This document shows, piece after piece, positions 45,493 through 54,599 of a stretch of 64,000 nucleotides of DNA. The notes below the pieces were generated by a model. The model saw nothing but the letters and a program-made list of their open reading frames with translations, was not told where the DNA came from and made no database searches. Source of the DNA: Sulfitobacter sp. BSw21498 (lineage in GTDB: Bacteria; Pseudomonadota; Alphaproteobacteria; Rhodobacterales; Rhodobacteraceae); the NCBI RefSeq assembly GCF_006064855.1, contig NZ_CP040753.1:1860001-1924000 (forward strand), given 5' to 3'. How positions within the stretch are numbered: position 1 is the first letter of the stretch; every line of letters begins with the position of its first letter. A program made the translations under genes and the position numbers.

Positions 45493-45653
45493 CCTTTCAC
45501 GCCCCCCCAAAGACCCAGACCCCGATGAACGCGCTTCCGACCTATTCCGCCCGCGACCTGACCGAAGGCGGAGATCTGGCGCAAATCGTGCTGGATACCC
45601 AGACCTACACGTTGCGAATCACGCGTGCTGGCAAGTTGATCCTGACCAAATGA
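45489..45653 (+). CDS. hemP: HemP/HmuP family small protein
   Basis: A 54-residue protein whose C-terminal half shows the HemP core: YSARDLTEGGDLAQIVLD then TYTLRITRAGKLILTK. HemP/HmuP proteins sit with heme- and iron-uptake genes; in rhizobia HmuP is a co-activator of the heme receptor gene. Here no hmuSTUV heme importer is adjacent; instead a TonB-dependent receptor and the energy-transducing exbB-exbD-tonB follow. The start overlaps the leader stop and the stop overlaps the next start (ATGA), so all three are translationally coupled. Confidence 0.88.
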   Translation: MTFHAPPKTQTPMNALPTYSARDLTEGGDLAQIVLDTQTYTLRITRAGKLILTK

Positions 45654-46126
45654 GGGATGCACATCAGCACCCCGGCGGTGCGCCGGTAGGATTTATCACA
45701 GAGCTAAACAGCCTTCAGGCTGCGTCGGTTATATACTTGCGGATGTGGTGTGACGGGCCTGATGCGCAGGAAAAAGTCGGCAGCGATCTGGCCAGCGTTC
45801 TGGGTCACACCAGCGGGTCCAAGGCGCTTGCCACGTTTGAACAGCTCTGCTCACTTTGTGCGCGGTTCGGTCGCCGTCCTTTGATGCGCCACTCTGTGAC
45901 GTGCAAATGTCTTGGCGCTGATGAATCCTGCTTTGCGAATTTCATCTCCACAGCCACCGAGGGCCAGCGCGAAGATGCAATGCTGATCGCAACCCTGCTG
46001 GTACGCGCAGATATGGCCCCGTTGGTGGCATCGCTTGCGGCTGATTTTGGCCTCGCGCTCAAGCGAATGCACCTGAGTGCGCCACGCGACATCGCCCGGA
46101 TAGAGGCAGCACCAACGCTGCATTGA
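45650..46126 (+). CDS. Cys-rich protein coupled to hemP, unknown function
   Basis: A 158-residue soluble protein starting MRDAHQHPGGAPVGF. Six Cys lie at residues 34, 67, 70, 85, 87 and 94, arranged as CSLC, then CKC and DESC, a CxxC...CxC...C pattern that could bind Fe-S, zinc or heme-type metal. The rest is helical and hydrophilic (EDAMLIATLLVRADMAPLVA). The start overlaps hemP by 4 bases. Not recognised as a named family. It is probably an iron-metabolism partner, from context. Confidence 0.72.
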   Translation: MRDAHQHPGGAPVGFITELNSLQAASVIYLRMWCDGPDAQEKVGSDLASVLGHTSGSKALATFEQLCSLCARFGRRPLMRHSVTCKCLGADESCFANFISTATEGQREDAMLIATLLVRADMAPLVASLAADFGLALKRMHLSAPRDIARIEAAPTLH

Positions 46127-46312
46127 TCAACGCAGGCCTGGGCCTTTCGCCGCAAAACGTGCAGGGCGGCAACCCTTCGAAAATTTCATAAGGCAACTGA
46201 ACATTAATACTTGATTGTTTTTATCGGCTTTAGTACCCCGCCCTAGAACAGGTAGCCAATCGTCGTGACCAGCCCCCTAAAAGCAGCCCGAATGGGCAAT
46301 GACGAGGGCGAT

Positions 46313-48745
46313 ATGACACAGACGAAAACACCCCACAGCTTGCGGGGCCACACGGCCAGCCGCAGCATCGGCATGATGACCGCCGCCGCAATCAGTGCGG
46401 CCTCTCCAGCAGCGCTTTATGCGCAATCCGGCGACGAGCCGCTCCTGCTCCCTGGGATCGAAGTTGAAACCTCTGAACCACAGGCCGCCAAGCCCAAGCC
46501 GCAACCCGCCAAGAAACGCGCGGCCGCGCCAGCGCCACGCGTGACACCTGCACCTGCCCCCGCGCCTGTCGTAGCCCAAGCCCCCGTGGTCGCAGCCCCC
46601 GCCGCACCTGCCGCGCCGGTTGCCGGCGAGAACGGCCTGTCGCCTTTCGCCAATCCCGAAGCCGGATATCAGGCGGTTCGGTCGGGCAACTCGCTGCTGA
46701 CGCAGCCGCTGGTGGACACGCCGCGCACTGTTACCGCCGTGACGCAAGACGTGCTGCGCGACAAGAATGCGACGTCGGTCCGCGAACTTGCCCGCACCAC
46801 ACCCGGCATCACACTGGGCACAGGCGAAGGCGGCAACGCATTCGGCGACGTTCTATTCATCCGTGGCTTCCGGTCCTCTAACGACGTCTTCATCGACGGC
46901 GTGCGGGACTCCGGCGTTGCCGTGCGCGAAACCTTTATGGCCGAACAGGTCGAGATCACCAAAGGGCCGTCCGGCTCCATCGGTGGGCGTTCCACCACAG
47001 GCGGCGCGGTCAATCTGGTGACCAAAAAGGCGCAAGATACGGACTTCGTCAAAACCACCACAACCCTTGGCACCGCCGATCTGGCACGGCAGGAAGTGGA
47101 CTGGAACAAGGTCTGGAACGACCGTTTCAAGACCCGCATCGGTGCCGTCGCCCAAGTCAGCGACGTTGCAGGCCGCGATGGTAGCAAAGACGACCGTCTG
47201 GGTCTGTCGGTTGCCGCTGAATACGAAGCGACCGACCGTTTGACACTGGATTTCGAAGCCTACCAGCTGCAGATGAAGCAGATGCCCGACTGGGGCGTTC
47301 CATGGGATGGCACCAACAACGTGCCCTTCACCGAAGCCGGTGCGGGTCGTCCGACGCTGGATCGCGACACCTTCTACGGCAACCCCGACCGCGACTTCCA
47401 CGATGCGACACAAAGCGTTGCCACCTTTGGCGCGACATTTGAAATCGCGCCGGGCATGACCTTTACCAACCGCAGCCGACTAAGCCGGACAGAAAACGAC
47501 TATATCGTGTCTGCTCCTGAGCGTCCCAACACTTCGGATGCCGATCCGCAGAACTGGACCCTGACCGCCTCCCCCAAGAGCCGGTATCAGGTGAACGAAG
47601 TGGCCTCCAACACCAGCGAGCTGTCTTTTGGCTTTAACACCGGATCGGCACGCCACGACATGATCGCGGGCTTCGCGCTGTCGCGTGAAGAGATCAGCCA
47701 GCGTGGCTATGTCGGATTGTCCTCCGAAGTCGGTGGCGGCACCGCAGAAGACCGTCTGGCAGGGTGCACTGTCTCGATCTACAACCCCGACACCAGCGGC
47801 TGTTCCACAGCGACACCGGTACGCAGCGCGGATGCGACGCTGACCGATGTCACGACGCGGTCGCTGTACCTGAATGACACGATCACGTTTAACCCGCAGT
47901 GGCAGCTGAACCTTGGTGCCCGTCTGGATGATTACAGCGTCAGCCGGACCACCACCCAAGCCGGTGCTGAAACGCTGTCGCGCGATGACACCTTGTTCAA
48001 CTGGAACGCGGGTGTTGTCTGGAAGCCACGTGAGAACGGGTCGGTCTACCTGTCCTATGCCACCTCATCCAACCCTGTCGGGGACGAACTGGATGCCGGG
48101 GGCGGTAGCTACAACGGGATCGATTCCTCGAACCTTCTGCTTGAGCCCGAAGAAAACACCGCGATCGAACTGGGCACCAAATGGCAGTTCGGCAACCTGA
48201 CCGCCACCGCAGCGCTGTTCCAGACCACCAAGGACAACGCCCGTGAAAGCTCCGGCGGTCGCGGCGCGCCTGTTGTGACCACGGCGACCGGTGAATACCG
48301 CGTCCGCGGGATCGAACTGGGCTTTGGCGGCAACATCACCGAAAAGCTGAGCCTCTTTGGCGGTGCGACCCTGATGGACAGCGAAGTGCTGAAAAGCAGC
48401 AACCCCGACAACGTTGGCGAAGAGTTCGCGAATATCGCACACGAGCAGTTCAACGTACTGGCCCGTTACGACGTCAACGACCAGTGGAGCTTTGGCGGTC
48501 AAGCCACATGGCGCGGCAGTGTTCAGGGCGGCACATTCGCGGCCACCAACGGCAACGAGCTGCCCAGCCACTGGCGCTTTGATCTGATGGCGGACTACCA
48601 CATCACGGATGATGCCTCGGTCAATTTCCGCATCGATAACGTGCTGGACGAAACCTACTATGACGCGCTGTACCGCTCCGGCACGCCGTTCGTCTATGTG
48701 GCGCCGGGTCGCTCTGCGTCGATCTCTGTCAGCATGAAGTTCTAA
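46313..48745 (+). CDS. TonB-dependent outer-membrane receptor (siderophore type)
   Basis: An 810-residue beta-barrel receptor. After a signal-like N-terminus ([20 protein letters not shown]), [11 protein letters not shown] could be the TonB box. An Ala/Pro-rich linker (about residues 52-105) then leads into the plug, marked by [36 protein letters not shown] and [19 protein letters not shown]. The barrel ends with SISVSMKF (terminal Phe). FhuA/Fiu-type siderophore receptors fit best. The ATG at 46313 has GAGGGCG upstream. It should import ferric siderophores with ExbB-ExbD-TonB, downstream. The 186-base gap before it may hold a promoter. Confidence 0.92.
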   Translation: MTQTKTPHSLRGHTASRSIGMMTAAAISAASPAALYAQSGDEPLLLPGIEVETSEPQAAKPKPQPAKKRAAAPAPRVTPAPAPAPVVAQAPVVAAPAAPAAPVAGENGLSPFANPEAGYQAVRSGNSLLTQPLVDTPRTVTAVTQDVLRDKNATSVRELARTTPGITLGTGEGGNAFGDVLFIRGFRSSNDVFIDGVRDSGVAVRETFMAEQVEITKGPSGSIGGRSTTGGAVNLVTKKAQDTDFVKTTTTLGTADLARQEVDWNKVWNDRFKTRIGAVAQVSDVAGRDGSKDDRLGLSVAAEYEATDRLTLDFEAYQLQMKQMPDWGVPWDGTNNVPFTEAGAGRPTLDRDTFYGNPDRDFHDATQSVATFGATFEIAPGMTFTNRSRLSRTENDYIVSAPERPNTSDADPQNWTLTASPKSRYQVNEVASNTSELSFGFNTGSARHDMIAGFALSREEISQRGYVGLSSEVGGGTAEDRLAGCTVSIYNPDTSGCSTATPVRSADATLTDVTTRSLYLNDTITFNPQWQLNLGARLDDYSVSRTTTQAGAETLSRDDTLFNWNAGVVWKPRENGSVYLSYATSSNPVGDELDAGGGSYNGIDSSNLLLEPEENTAIELGTKWQFGNLTATAALFQTTKDNARESSGGRGAPVVTTATGEYRVRGIELGFGGNITEKLSLFGGATLMDSEVLKSSNPDNVGEEFANIAHEQFNVLARYDVNDQWSFGGQATWRGSVQGGTFAATNGNELPSHWRFDLMADYHITDDASVNFRIDNVLDETYYDALYRSGTPFVYVAPGRSASISVSMKF

Positions 48746-48760
48746 GCTACACACCACTGG

Positions 48761-48786
48761 CTGGCGGCGCAGACCCGCGCCGCCAG
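48761..48786. repeat. Intercistronic hairpin after the TonB receptor gene
   Basis: CTGGCGGCGC-AGACCC-GCGCCGCCAG is a perfect 10 bp stem with a 6-base loop, 15 bases after the receptor stop and 25 bases before the dioxygenase start. No T-run follows, so it is likely an mRNA stabiliser or attenuator between receptor and downstream genes. Confidence 0.65.
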
Positions 48787-48810
48787 CTGATCCCCTCGAA
48801 AGGATACACC

Positions 48811-49494
48811 ATGTTGCTCTGCGTCGAAAATATCCTGTCACCGCAGGAAGTTGCCCATATCAGATCTGTCATTGATACGGCCCAATGGGATGATGGTCGC
48901 AACACCGCCGGCGCGCAGTCGGCGCAAACCAAACGCAACCAGCAAATTCCGCTCGACAGCCCCGTTCTGCCCGACCTGCAGACATTGGTGCTGCAACGGT
49001 TGATGGGCCACCCGACGTGGGTTTCCGCGGCCCTCCCGCTGCATGTGCTGCCCCCGATGTTCAACCGCTACGAAGAGGCGGAGACCTTTGGCGTGCATGT
49101 CGACAATGCCATCCGCGTGAACCCGCAAACCGGCCAGCGCCTGCGCACGGATCTATCGTGCACGTTGTTCCTGAACGACCCCGAAGACTATGACGGCGGC
49201 GAACTGGTCATCGAAGACAATTACGCCACCCAATCGGTCAAGCTGCCTGCGGGGCACTGTGTGCTCTACCCGTCGACCTCGCTGCATCAGGTCACACCCG
49301 TCACCCGTGGCGCACGCGTCGCATCTTTTTTCTGGGTCCAATCGATGGTGCGCGACGGCGGCCAGCGCGAGATCCTGTTCGATCTGGATCAATCCATCCA
49401 AGAGCTGTCAGCCAGCGCGGGCCTGAACGACCCGACCGCCGTGCGCCTGACCGGCATCTATCACAACCTCATCCGGCAATGGGCAGAGACCTAA
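48811..49494 (+). CDS. piuC: Fe(II)/2-oxoglutarate-dependent dioxygenase (PiuC/PKHD type)
   Basis: A 227-residue PKHD-type hydroxylase. The iron triad is His96 and Asp98 ([10 protein letters not shown]) and His159 ([14 protein letters not shown]), with Arg169 placed to bind 2-oxoglutarate. PiuC-like genes accompany TonB-dependent siderophore receptors in many proteobacteria; the substrate is not known, perhaps siderophore processing. It sits between the receptor and exbB in the same operon. Its stop is one base from the exbB start. Confidence 0.9.
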   Translation: MLLCVENILSPQEVAHIRSVIDTAQWDDGRNTAGAQSAQTKRNQQIPLDSPVLPDLQTLVLQRLMGHPTWVSAALPLHVLPPMFNRYEEAETFGVHVDNAIRVNPQTGQRLRTDLSCTLFLNDPEDYDGGELVIEDNYATQSVKLPAGHCVLYPSTSLHQVTPVTRGARVASFFWVQSMVRDGGQREILFDLDQSIQELSASAGLNDPTAVRLTGIYHNLIRQWAET

Positions 49495-49495
49495 C

Positions 49496-50359
49496 ATGAA
49501 ATTTCCGAGTATCCTTCTGGCGGCTGTCCTTGTCGCAACGCCGCAACTGGCCGCAGCCGACACCGCGTCGGTCAATATCGCGCTGATCACATGGGTCAAT
49601 GAATGGATCGGGCCTGCCCTGTCCGACCCCATGCGCATTGCTGCGCAGCAGGGCGGTCATTCTCCATTAGCGATGTTCATGGGCGCGGATATTGTCGTCA
49701 AGGCGGTGATGTTCGGGCTGGCGATTGCCTCGGTTCTGGGCTGGGCCGTGTGGGCGGGCAAGATTGTACAAGTTAGCTGGGCCAACGCACGGCTGCGCCG
49801 GTCCTATCGCAAGCTCGCCAAGGCAGGTGCTGTCAAAGGCGCTGCTGCGAAATCCTTTTCCGGGCCTATGCGCGCCATGGTCCGCGCCGCTTTGGCAGAG
49901 ATCGCTATCTCTGACGGGTTGAACAAGGCCGGCATCAAGGAACGCGTCGCATCCGAACTTTCGCGGATCGAGGCCGGTGCTGCACGGTCAATGCAATCGG
50001 GTGCGATGGTCCTCGGCTCCATCGGGTCGACAGCGCCGTTCATCGGGCTTTTCGGCACGGTCTGGGGCATCATGAACAGCTTTATCGGCATCGCGGAAAG
50101 CGGCAGCACCAGCCTGACAGTTGTGGCCCCCGGTATCGCCGAAGCGCTTTTGGCCACCGCCATCGGTCTGGTCGCCGCGATCCCTGCCGTGCTGCTGTAC
50201 AATCATATTACCCGCGTCGTGACCGGCTACCGTGCGCGTGTCGGTGATGCGGCGGCCTTGGTTGAACGCTGCTTGTCGCGCGATCTGGACCGCGCCGAGC
50301 GTATCACCGACGTGCCCCACACCACCGCCGATATCGCCACCAAACTGGCAGCGGAGTAA
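49496..50359 (+). CDS. exbB: TonB-system energiser ExbB
   Basis: A 287-residue inner-membrane protein of the MotA/TolQ/ExbB family. An N-terminal signal-like stretch ([16 protein letters not shown]) is followed by a periplasmic segment, TM1 near residues 60-82, a cytoplasmic domain with [20 protein letters not shown], and TM2-TM3 with the typical [20 protein letters not shown] and [19 protein letters not shown]. With ExbD it uses the proton gradient to energise TonB. The N-terminal extension marks the long ExbB type. Confidence 0.95.
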   Translation: MKFPSILLAAVLVATPQLAAADTASVNIALITWVNEWIGPALSDPMRIAAQQGGHSPLAMFMGADIVVKAVMFGLAIASVLGWAVWAGKIVQVSWANARLRRSYRKLAKAGAVKGAAAKSFSGPMRAMVRAALAEIAISDGLNKAGIKERVASELSRIEAGAARSMQSGAMVLGSIGSTAPFIGLFGTVWGIMNSFIGIAESGSTSLTVVAPGIAEALLATAIGLVAAIPAVLLYNHITRVVTGYRARVGDAAALVERCLSRDLDRAERITDVPHTTADIATKLAAE

Positions 50360-50364
50360 CCCCC

Positions 50365-50856
50365 ATGGGCGTGCGACTTTCAGACGGCGGCGACGACCTA
50401 GCCCCGAACGCAGATATCAACATCACCCCGTTCATCGACGTGATGCTGGTGCTGCTGATCATTTTTATGGTGGCGGCCCCGCTGTCCACCGTGGACGTCA
50501 ACGTGGAACTGCCGGTCGCCACCGGCACCCCCACGCCGCGCCCCGATGATCCGGTCTTTGTTACCATTCATCAGGACCTGAGCCTCAGTGTCGGCGAAGA
50601 GGATGTATCCTTGGGTGATCTCAACATGCGTCTTGGTATCCTGACCCGTCTGGATCTGGGCACGCGCATCTATATCAATGCTGATCGCTCTGTCCCTTAT
50701 GGCGAAGTGATGGCGGTGATGAACCGCATGCGCAGCGAAGGCTATCTGAAGATCGGGCTGGTCGGGCTTGAGGAGGAGGGCGGCGCGGCCCCCGCTACGG
50801 CTGGCGACCTTGCCACTTTTCCGCCTGCCGCCGCTGCGCAGGACGCACCCGAATGA
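50365..50856 (+). CDS. exbD: TonB-system energiser ExbD
   Basis: A 163-residue ExbD/TolR protein. The single TM segment includes the essential membrane Asp in FIDVMLVLLIIFMVAAPL, preceded by the charged NADINITP sequence. The periplasmic part has ILTRLDLGTRIYINADRSV and VMNRMRSEGYLKIGLVGLEE. It overlaps tonB by 4 bases and follows exbB by 5, a coupled exbB-exbD-tonB unit. Confidence 0.95.
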   Translation: MGVRLSDGGDDLAPNADINITPFIDVMLVLLIIFMVAAPLSTVDVNVELPVATGTPTPRPDDPVFVTIHQDLSLSVGEEDVSLGDLNMRLGILTRLDLGTRIYINADRSVPYGEVMAVMNRMRSEGYLKIGLVGLEEEGGAAPATAGDLATFPPAAAAQDAPE

Positions 50857-51668
50857 GCTTTGCCTACGCCCCGAAATACGGAGCCGGTTTGATGCTGGGT
50901 GCGGGGCTGAGCATCGGCCTACACGGTGCGCTGGTCGCACTGTGGCTGACGCAGGCCTCTGCCTACGAGCCGCCGGAAGAAGCGGGCATTCAGGGCCGAG
51001 AGCTGATTGATCTGGCCGAGGTCGAGATGATCATGGCTGCGCCCGAAACGGACCTGCCCGATGGCCCGCCCGCCGAGGATAGCCAAGCCACATTGGAAAG
51101 CCCTGCCGAGCGCGAAGAAGCCAAAGCCTCCAACGACCCGCTGCTGGCCCAGATCCCGCACACTCCCGACGACCCCGAGCTGCAGTTCAAGATCGCCAAC
51201 CCCGATCAAGAGGTCGACACGGACAAAGAAGCGACAGAAACGCCGACCGAGTTGCAGGAAGAGACCCAAAACGAAAACGCCGCACAAAGCACCGCAGCGG
51301 CCCCAAAGGCGAGCCCCGGTCAGGATGAACAGGATCAAAGTTCTGCCAAGGAACAGGGTCTGACAGACGCAGAGCGGGCAGAGATCACCGATTGGCAAAA
51401 GTCGCTGGTACTGGCACTGAACGCCGCCAAGGATTACCCCCGCCGCGCCCGCGACGCCCGAGCCGAGGGCACAACGACGGTGGCGTTCGCGCTGGATGAA
51501 TACGGTCAGATCAAAGCGCGCGAGGTGTCGAAATCATCGGGCTGGCCCGTGCTGGATCAAGCCGCGTTGAACATCTTTGACCGCCTTGAAACTCTGCCGC
51601 GTCCGCCATCGACGATGGGGGCCGGTCCGTTCAATCTGGCGATCCCGATCAGCTACCGCTTCCGCTAG
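50853..51668 (+). CDS. tonB: Energy transducer TonB
   Basis: A 271-residue protein with an N-terminal membrane helix (GLMLGAGLSIGLHGALVALW), a long acidic/Pro-containing periplasmic spacer (about residues 45-185, rich in Glu, Gln and Ala), and a C-terminal TonB domain from about residue 190 (YPRRARDARAEGTTTVAFAL, then LDQAALNIFDRLETLPRPP, end YRFR). It transmits the ExbBD force to the outer-membrane receptor. It ends in a 4-base tail-to-tail overlap with the FMN oxidase gene. Confidence 0.93.
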   Translation: MSFAYAPKYGAGLMLGAGLSIGLHGALVALWLTQASAYEPPEEAGIQGRELIDLAEVEMIMAAPETDLPDGPPAEDSQATLESPAEREEAKASNDPLLAQIPHTPDDPELQFKIANPDQEVDTDKEATETPTELQEETQNENAAQSTAAAPKASPGQDEQDQSSAKEQGLTDAERAEITDWQKSLVLALNAAKDYPRRARDARAEGTTTVAFALDEYGQIKAREVSKSSGWPVLDQAALNIFDRLETLPRPPSTMGAGPFNLAIPISYRFR

Positions 51669-52744
51669 GGGCGCGACTCTTCGAACGGGGTGAGCATGTC
51701 GGGGGTAATGTCTGCAACCGTCGCGCAGCCACAAAGTGCCATCGTCACCTCTAGCTCGTCACGCAGACGCCGCAGCACCTGACTGGCCCCCCGCGCCCCG
51801 TCGACGATCAACCCATGCATCACGGGGCGGCCGACCAGCACCGCTTCGGCCCCAAGCGCCAGTGCTTTGAACACATCGCTCCCGCGCCGGATGCCGCCGT
51901 CCAGATAGACCGGCACATCCTGCCCCACCGCTTGCACCACGGCGGCCAGCCGCGTCACCGGTGCGGGCACGGTATCCAGCACCCTCCCCCCGTGGTTCGA
52001 CACGATGATCCCCGCGACACCGGCATCGACAAACCGGCGGGCATCCTCGGCACGCAGGCACCCCTTGATGATTACCGGAACGGGGCTGTCCGCGATCAGT
52101 CGTGTCAGATCCTTCCACGTGGGCGCAAAGACCATCATGCCGTCGAACACCACGCTTTGCCCATCCTGCAACTGAGGTCGATGCGGTTGCGGCAGAGGAT
52201 CCAGCATCACGGGGCGCACCCCGTCCGGCAGGGCGAAACCGGCCGCGACTTCGCGGTCGCGCAGGCCATTAATCGGCGCGTCCAGCGTGACCACCAGCGC
52301 CTCTGCTCCGCAGGCAACGGCGCGGGTGACCAAAGACATCGTACTGTCGTGATCGGCTTGCATATAAAGTTGAAACCAGCGTCGTCCGGGAATGGCTGCG
52401 ATCTCTTCGGGCGCTGTGCTGGTCTGGCAGCTCAGCACCATCACCGCCTCTTGCGCCGCACAAGCCAGCCCGGTCGCATTTTCGCCCTGCGCGTGGAAAA
52501 GCCGCTGAAACGCCATGGGTGCGACCATGATAGGATGCGCGGCAGGTTGCCCCAATATCGTGACGCGCGTATGCCCGCCCCCGCAATCGGCCAGCAATTT
52601 CGGCAGCAAGCCGATCCGGCCAAAGGCGGCACGGTTCTGATGTAGCGACAGCTCTGCCTCCGCGCCGCCTTCGAGGTAGGCAAACACGTCATTGGCGAGG
52701 GTCGTATGGGCGGTTTGTTCGAAGTCTGACATGGTAACAGGCAT
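51665..52744 (-). CDS. FMN-dependent alpha-hydroxy-acid oxidase/dehydrogenase
   Basis: About 359 residues, a TIM-barrel flavoenzyme of the lactate/glycolate oxidase family. Signature SNHGGRVLDTVPAP carries the catalytic His and Arg; others have GGRQLD, so Val replaces Gln. Further conserved parts are VFAYLEGGAEAELSLH, HPIMVAPMAFQRL, RWFQLYMQ and VYLDGGIRRGSDVFKALALG. It should oxidise an L-2-hydroxy acid to the 2-oxo acid. The start is ambiguous (MPVTMSDFEQ at 52744 or MSDFEQ at 52732), both with poor ribosome-binding sites. It is a single-gene unit, convergent with tonB. Confidence 0.88.
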   Translation of the reverse strand: MPVTMSDFEQTAHTTLANDVFAYLEGGAEAELSLHQNRAAFGRIGLLPKLLADCGGGHTRVTILGQPAAHPIMVAPMAFQRLFHAQGENATGLACAAQEAVMVLSCQTSTAPEEIAAIPGRRWFQLYMQADHDSTMSLVTRAVACGAEALVVTLDAPINGLRDREVAAGFALPDGVRPVMLDPLPQPHRPQLQDGQSVVFDGMMVFAPTWKDLTRLIADSPVPVIIKGCLRAEDARRFVDAGVAGIIVSNHGGRVLDTVPAPVTRLAAVVQAVGQDVPVYLDGGIRRGSDVFKALALGAEAVLVGRPVMHGLIVDGARGASQVLRRLRDELEVTMALCGCATVADITPDMLTPFEESRP

Positions 52745-52805
52745 AGCCCATAGATCGCGCAAAACGACCGCCACCACAAGCGACTAAAACACTCAGGTAT
52801 GCGGC

Positions 52806-53321
52806 TTAGACGTCTTTAACAAACTCTAGCATGGCGTCATCGATCTCGTCCCCACACAGAACAGAAACCTCGCCCGTCGTCTCGAACACCGCAGCACGTA
52901 CATCGCTTAATCGCGAGACGTTGGATTCGCGCAGTTTCTCCATCAGGTCGCTGCGCGACACACGCATTACCCGCATGGCTTCTTCGCAGATTTTACCGTC
53001 CTTCATCAAATATACCGGCGCGTTCTGAATGGTATGAAGCACCGTCGAAGAGCGCCGCCGAAAATACGACAACGTAAACTGGAACAGAAACAGGCACGCC
53101 GTCGCGACCAACGTCTGAAAGAACGCCTTCCAGTCCGATGCCTGCGCCGCCCCTGCCAACAAAGAGCCGAAGGCGATTGTCGTCACAAAGTCGAAATTGG
53201 TCATCTTGGAGAATGAATTCAGCCCGACAATCCGCACCATCAAGATGATCCAGAACAACGCCACACCGCTTAGGACAAAGCCGCGCGCCAGAACGTCGAG
53301 TACCGTGTTGTCGAAAAACAT
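52806..53321 (-). CDS. DUF421 (YetF-like) membrane protein
   Basis: A 171-residue protein with two or three N-terminal transmembrane helices (about residues 10-30, FVLSGVALFWIILMVRIVGL; then DFVTTIAFGSLLAGAAQ and FQTLVATACLFLFQFTL) and a C-terminal YetF-type cytoplasmic domain (PVYLMKDGKICEEAMRVMRV; SVLCGDEIDDAMLEF). AAGGAGGAATTAC before the ATG is a very strong ribosome-binding site. It lies 24 bases after the MscS gene, probably one operon. Function unknown; YetF proteins are linked to the cell envelope and sporulation in other bacteria. Confidence 0.88.
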   Translation of the reverse strand: MFFDNTVLDVLARGFVLSGVALFWIILMVRIVGLNSFSKMTNFDFVTTIAFGSLLAGAAQASDWKAFFQTLVATACLFLFQFTLSYFRRRSSTVLHTIQNAPVYLMKDGKICEEAMRVMRVSRSDLMEKLRESNVSRLSDVRAAVFETTGEVSVLCGDEIDDAMLEFVKDV

Positions 53322-53345
53322 GTAATTCCTCCTTTGATGGGGTCG

Positions 53346-54317
53346 CTAGGCGTTGCTGGATCGGTCTTGTGGCTTTTGTTCGTCGCGTTTCTGGGCACGC
53401 GATTTCGGAACGTCGCCCTCGCCCGCGGGCCACCCTTCGCGCTGAGCACGGCGATTGCCGTCTGTTTCCTCTGTCTGGTCGTGGAACAGATGCACCTGAG
53501 TTGGATAAGGCATGTCGATCCCCTTTTGATCCAGCGCCTTATAGACCGCCTGCAGCACGGCCCCGAACGTATGGATTTGCGACGCGCGGTCAGATTTCGT
53601 CCACCAGCGCAGTCGGATAATATTTGCTGAATCCCCCAGCTCGACGGGGATTGTCTCGGGTGCGGGGTCTGTCTCCACGCCCTCAACGCCAGCGCAGGCG
53701 TCTTGCATGACCTTGCGGGCCGTATCCCAGTCATCATTGCAGCCGACACCAATGTCATATTCGGACCGTCGCGTGTCAAAGGCAGTGTTGACCACCACGC
53801 TGTCGGTATAGATGTCCGAGTTGGGGATCACGACGCGACGACCATCATAGGTTTTGATCATCGTGGCGCGGGTTTCGATCTTTTCGACAGTGCCTTCATG
53901 GCCCCCCGACACGATCTGATCGCCAACCTCGAACGGTTGACGCAGCAGGATCAATATACCGGCGAGCATGTTCTGTAAAATATCCTTGAACGCGAAACCA
54001 ATCGCAACCGAACTGACGCCGAGCCCGGCAATCAGATCCCCCGGGGTGACGGTTGGCGCGATGATGGTGACGGCCAGCATAAAACCGACAACCGTTACGG
54101 CCCACCGCATCAGCGATCCGCCAACGTTCCCCAGATTGTCACGCCCACGCCGCCCTGCGGTCTTGCGGATCAATGCACCGATGCCAATTCCCAAGAACCA
54201 GAAGACGACTGCCACCACCAGTGCGACCCCGATATTTGGTAGCAATCGAAAGAAGCCGTCCAACCAGCCATCGAGTTTATCAAAAATCAGGCCGGGGTTC
54301 GCATCGACTTCTTCCAT
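53346..54317 (-). CDS. Small-conductance mechanosensitive channel (MscS family)
   Basis: A 323-residue channel. Three TM helices in the N-terminal third (LPNIGVALVVAVVFWFLGIG, then WAVTVVGFMLAVTIIAPTV) lead to the pore helix LIAGLGVSSVAIGFAFKDIL (Gly/Ala-rich TM3). The beta domain has FEVGDQIVSGGHEGTVEKIE. A hydrophilic Asp/Glu/Arg-rich C-terminal tail follows. Size and layout match typical MscS (about 290-350). The DUF421 gene follows. It helps release solutes on hypo-osmotic shock. Confidence 0.93.
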   Translation of the reverse strand: MEEVDANPGLIFDKLDGWLDGFFRLLPNIGVALVVAVVFWFLGIGIGALIRKTAGRRGRDNLGNVGGSLMRWAVTVVGFMLAVTIIAPTVTPGDLIAGLGVSSVAIGFAFKDILQNMLAGILILLRQPFEVGDQIVSGGHEGTVEKIETRATMIKTYDGRRVVIPNSDIYTDSVVVNTAFDTRRSEYDIGVGCNDDWDTARKVMQDACAGVEGVETDPAPETIPVELGDSANIIRLRWWTKSDRASQIHTFGAVLQAVYKALDQKGIDMPYPTQVHLFHDQTEETDGNRRAQREGWPAGEGDVPKSRAQKRDEQKPQDRSSNA

Positions 54318-54599
54318 AGGGGCGGTCCTTAATTGTTCGCGACCAAGCCTAAGCGGTTCGTCTCGCAGAACCTATGTGGCTTTTTAATCACATTTCAGGG
54401 ACAAACGACGCGACAACCCGCGGGTTCCGAAATACCTCTGGGATATGCGCCCAAACTACGACCAACGCTGCGCAGGCCTTGTGTGAAATGCGCAACAGCG
54501 CCATAATTCCGCCAGTTTCCCCACCCAATACGTGACAAAGATACCTTTAACGACCCAGAGCGCGCGACCCACGGCGCTCTCCTTGATGACAGGGCAAAG

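Noticed and set aside
45437..45649. Upstream extension of the Cys-rich protein frame
   Set aside because: It runs across the whole hemP gene in another frame; the ATGA overlap at 45650 gives a better start.
53334..53630. 98-codon plus-strand frame at the start of the DUF421/MscS region
   Set aside because: Antisense to the end of the MscS gene and overlapping the strong ribosome-binding site of DUF421; a shadow frame.
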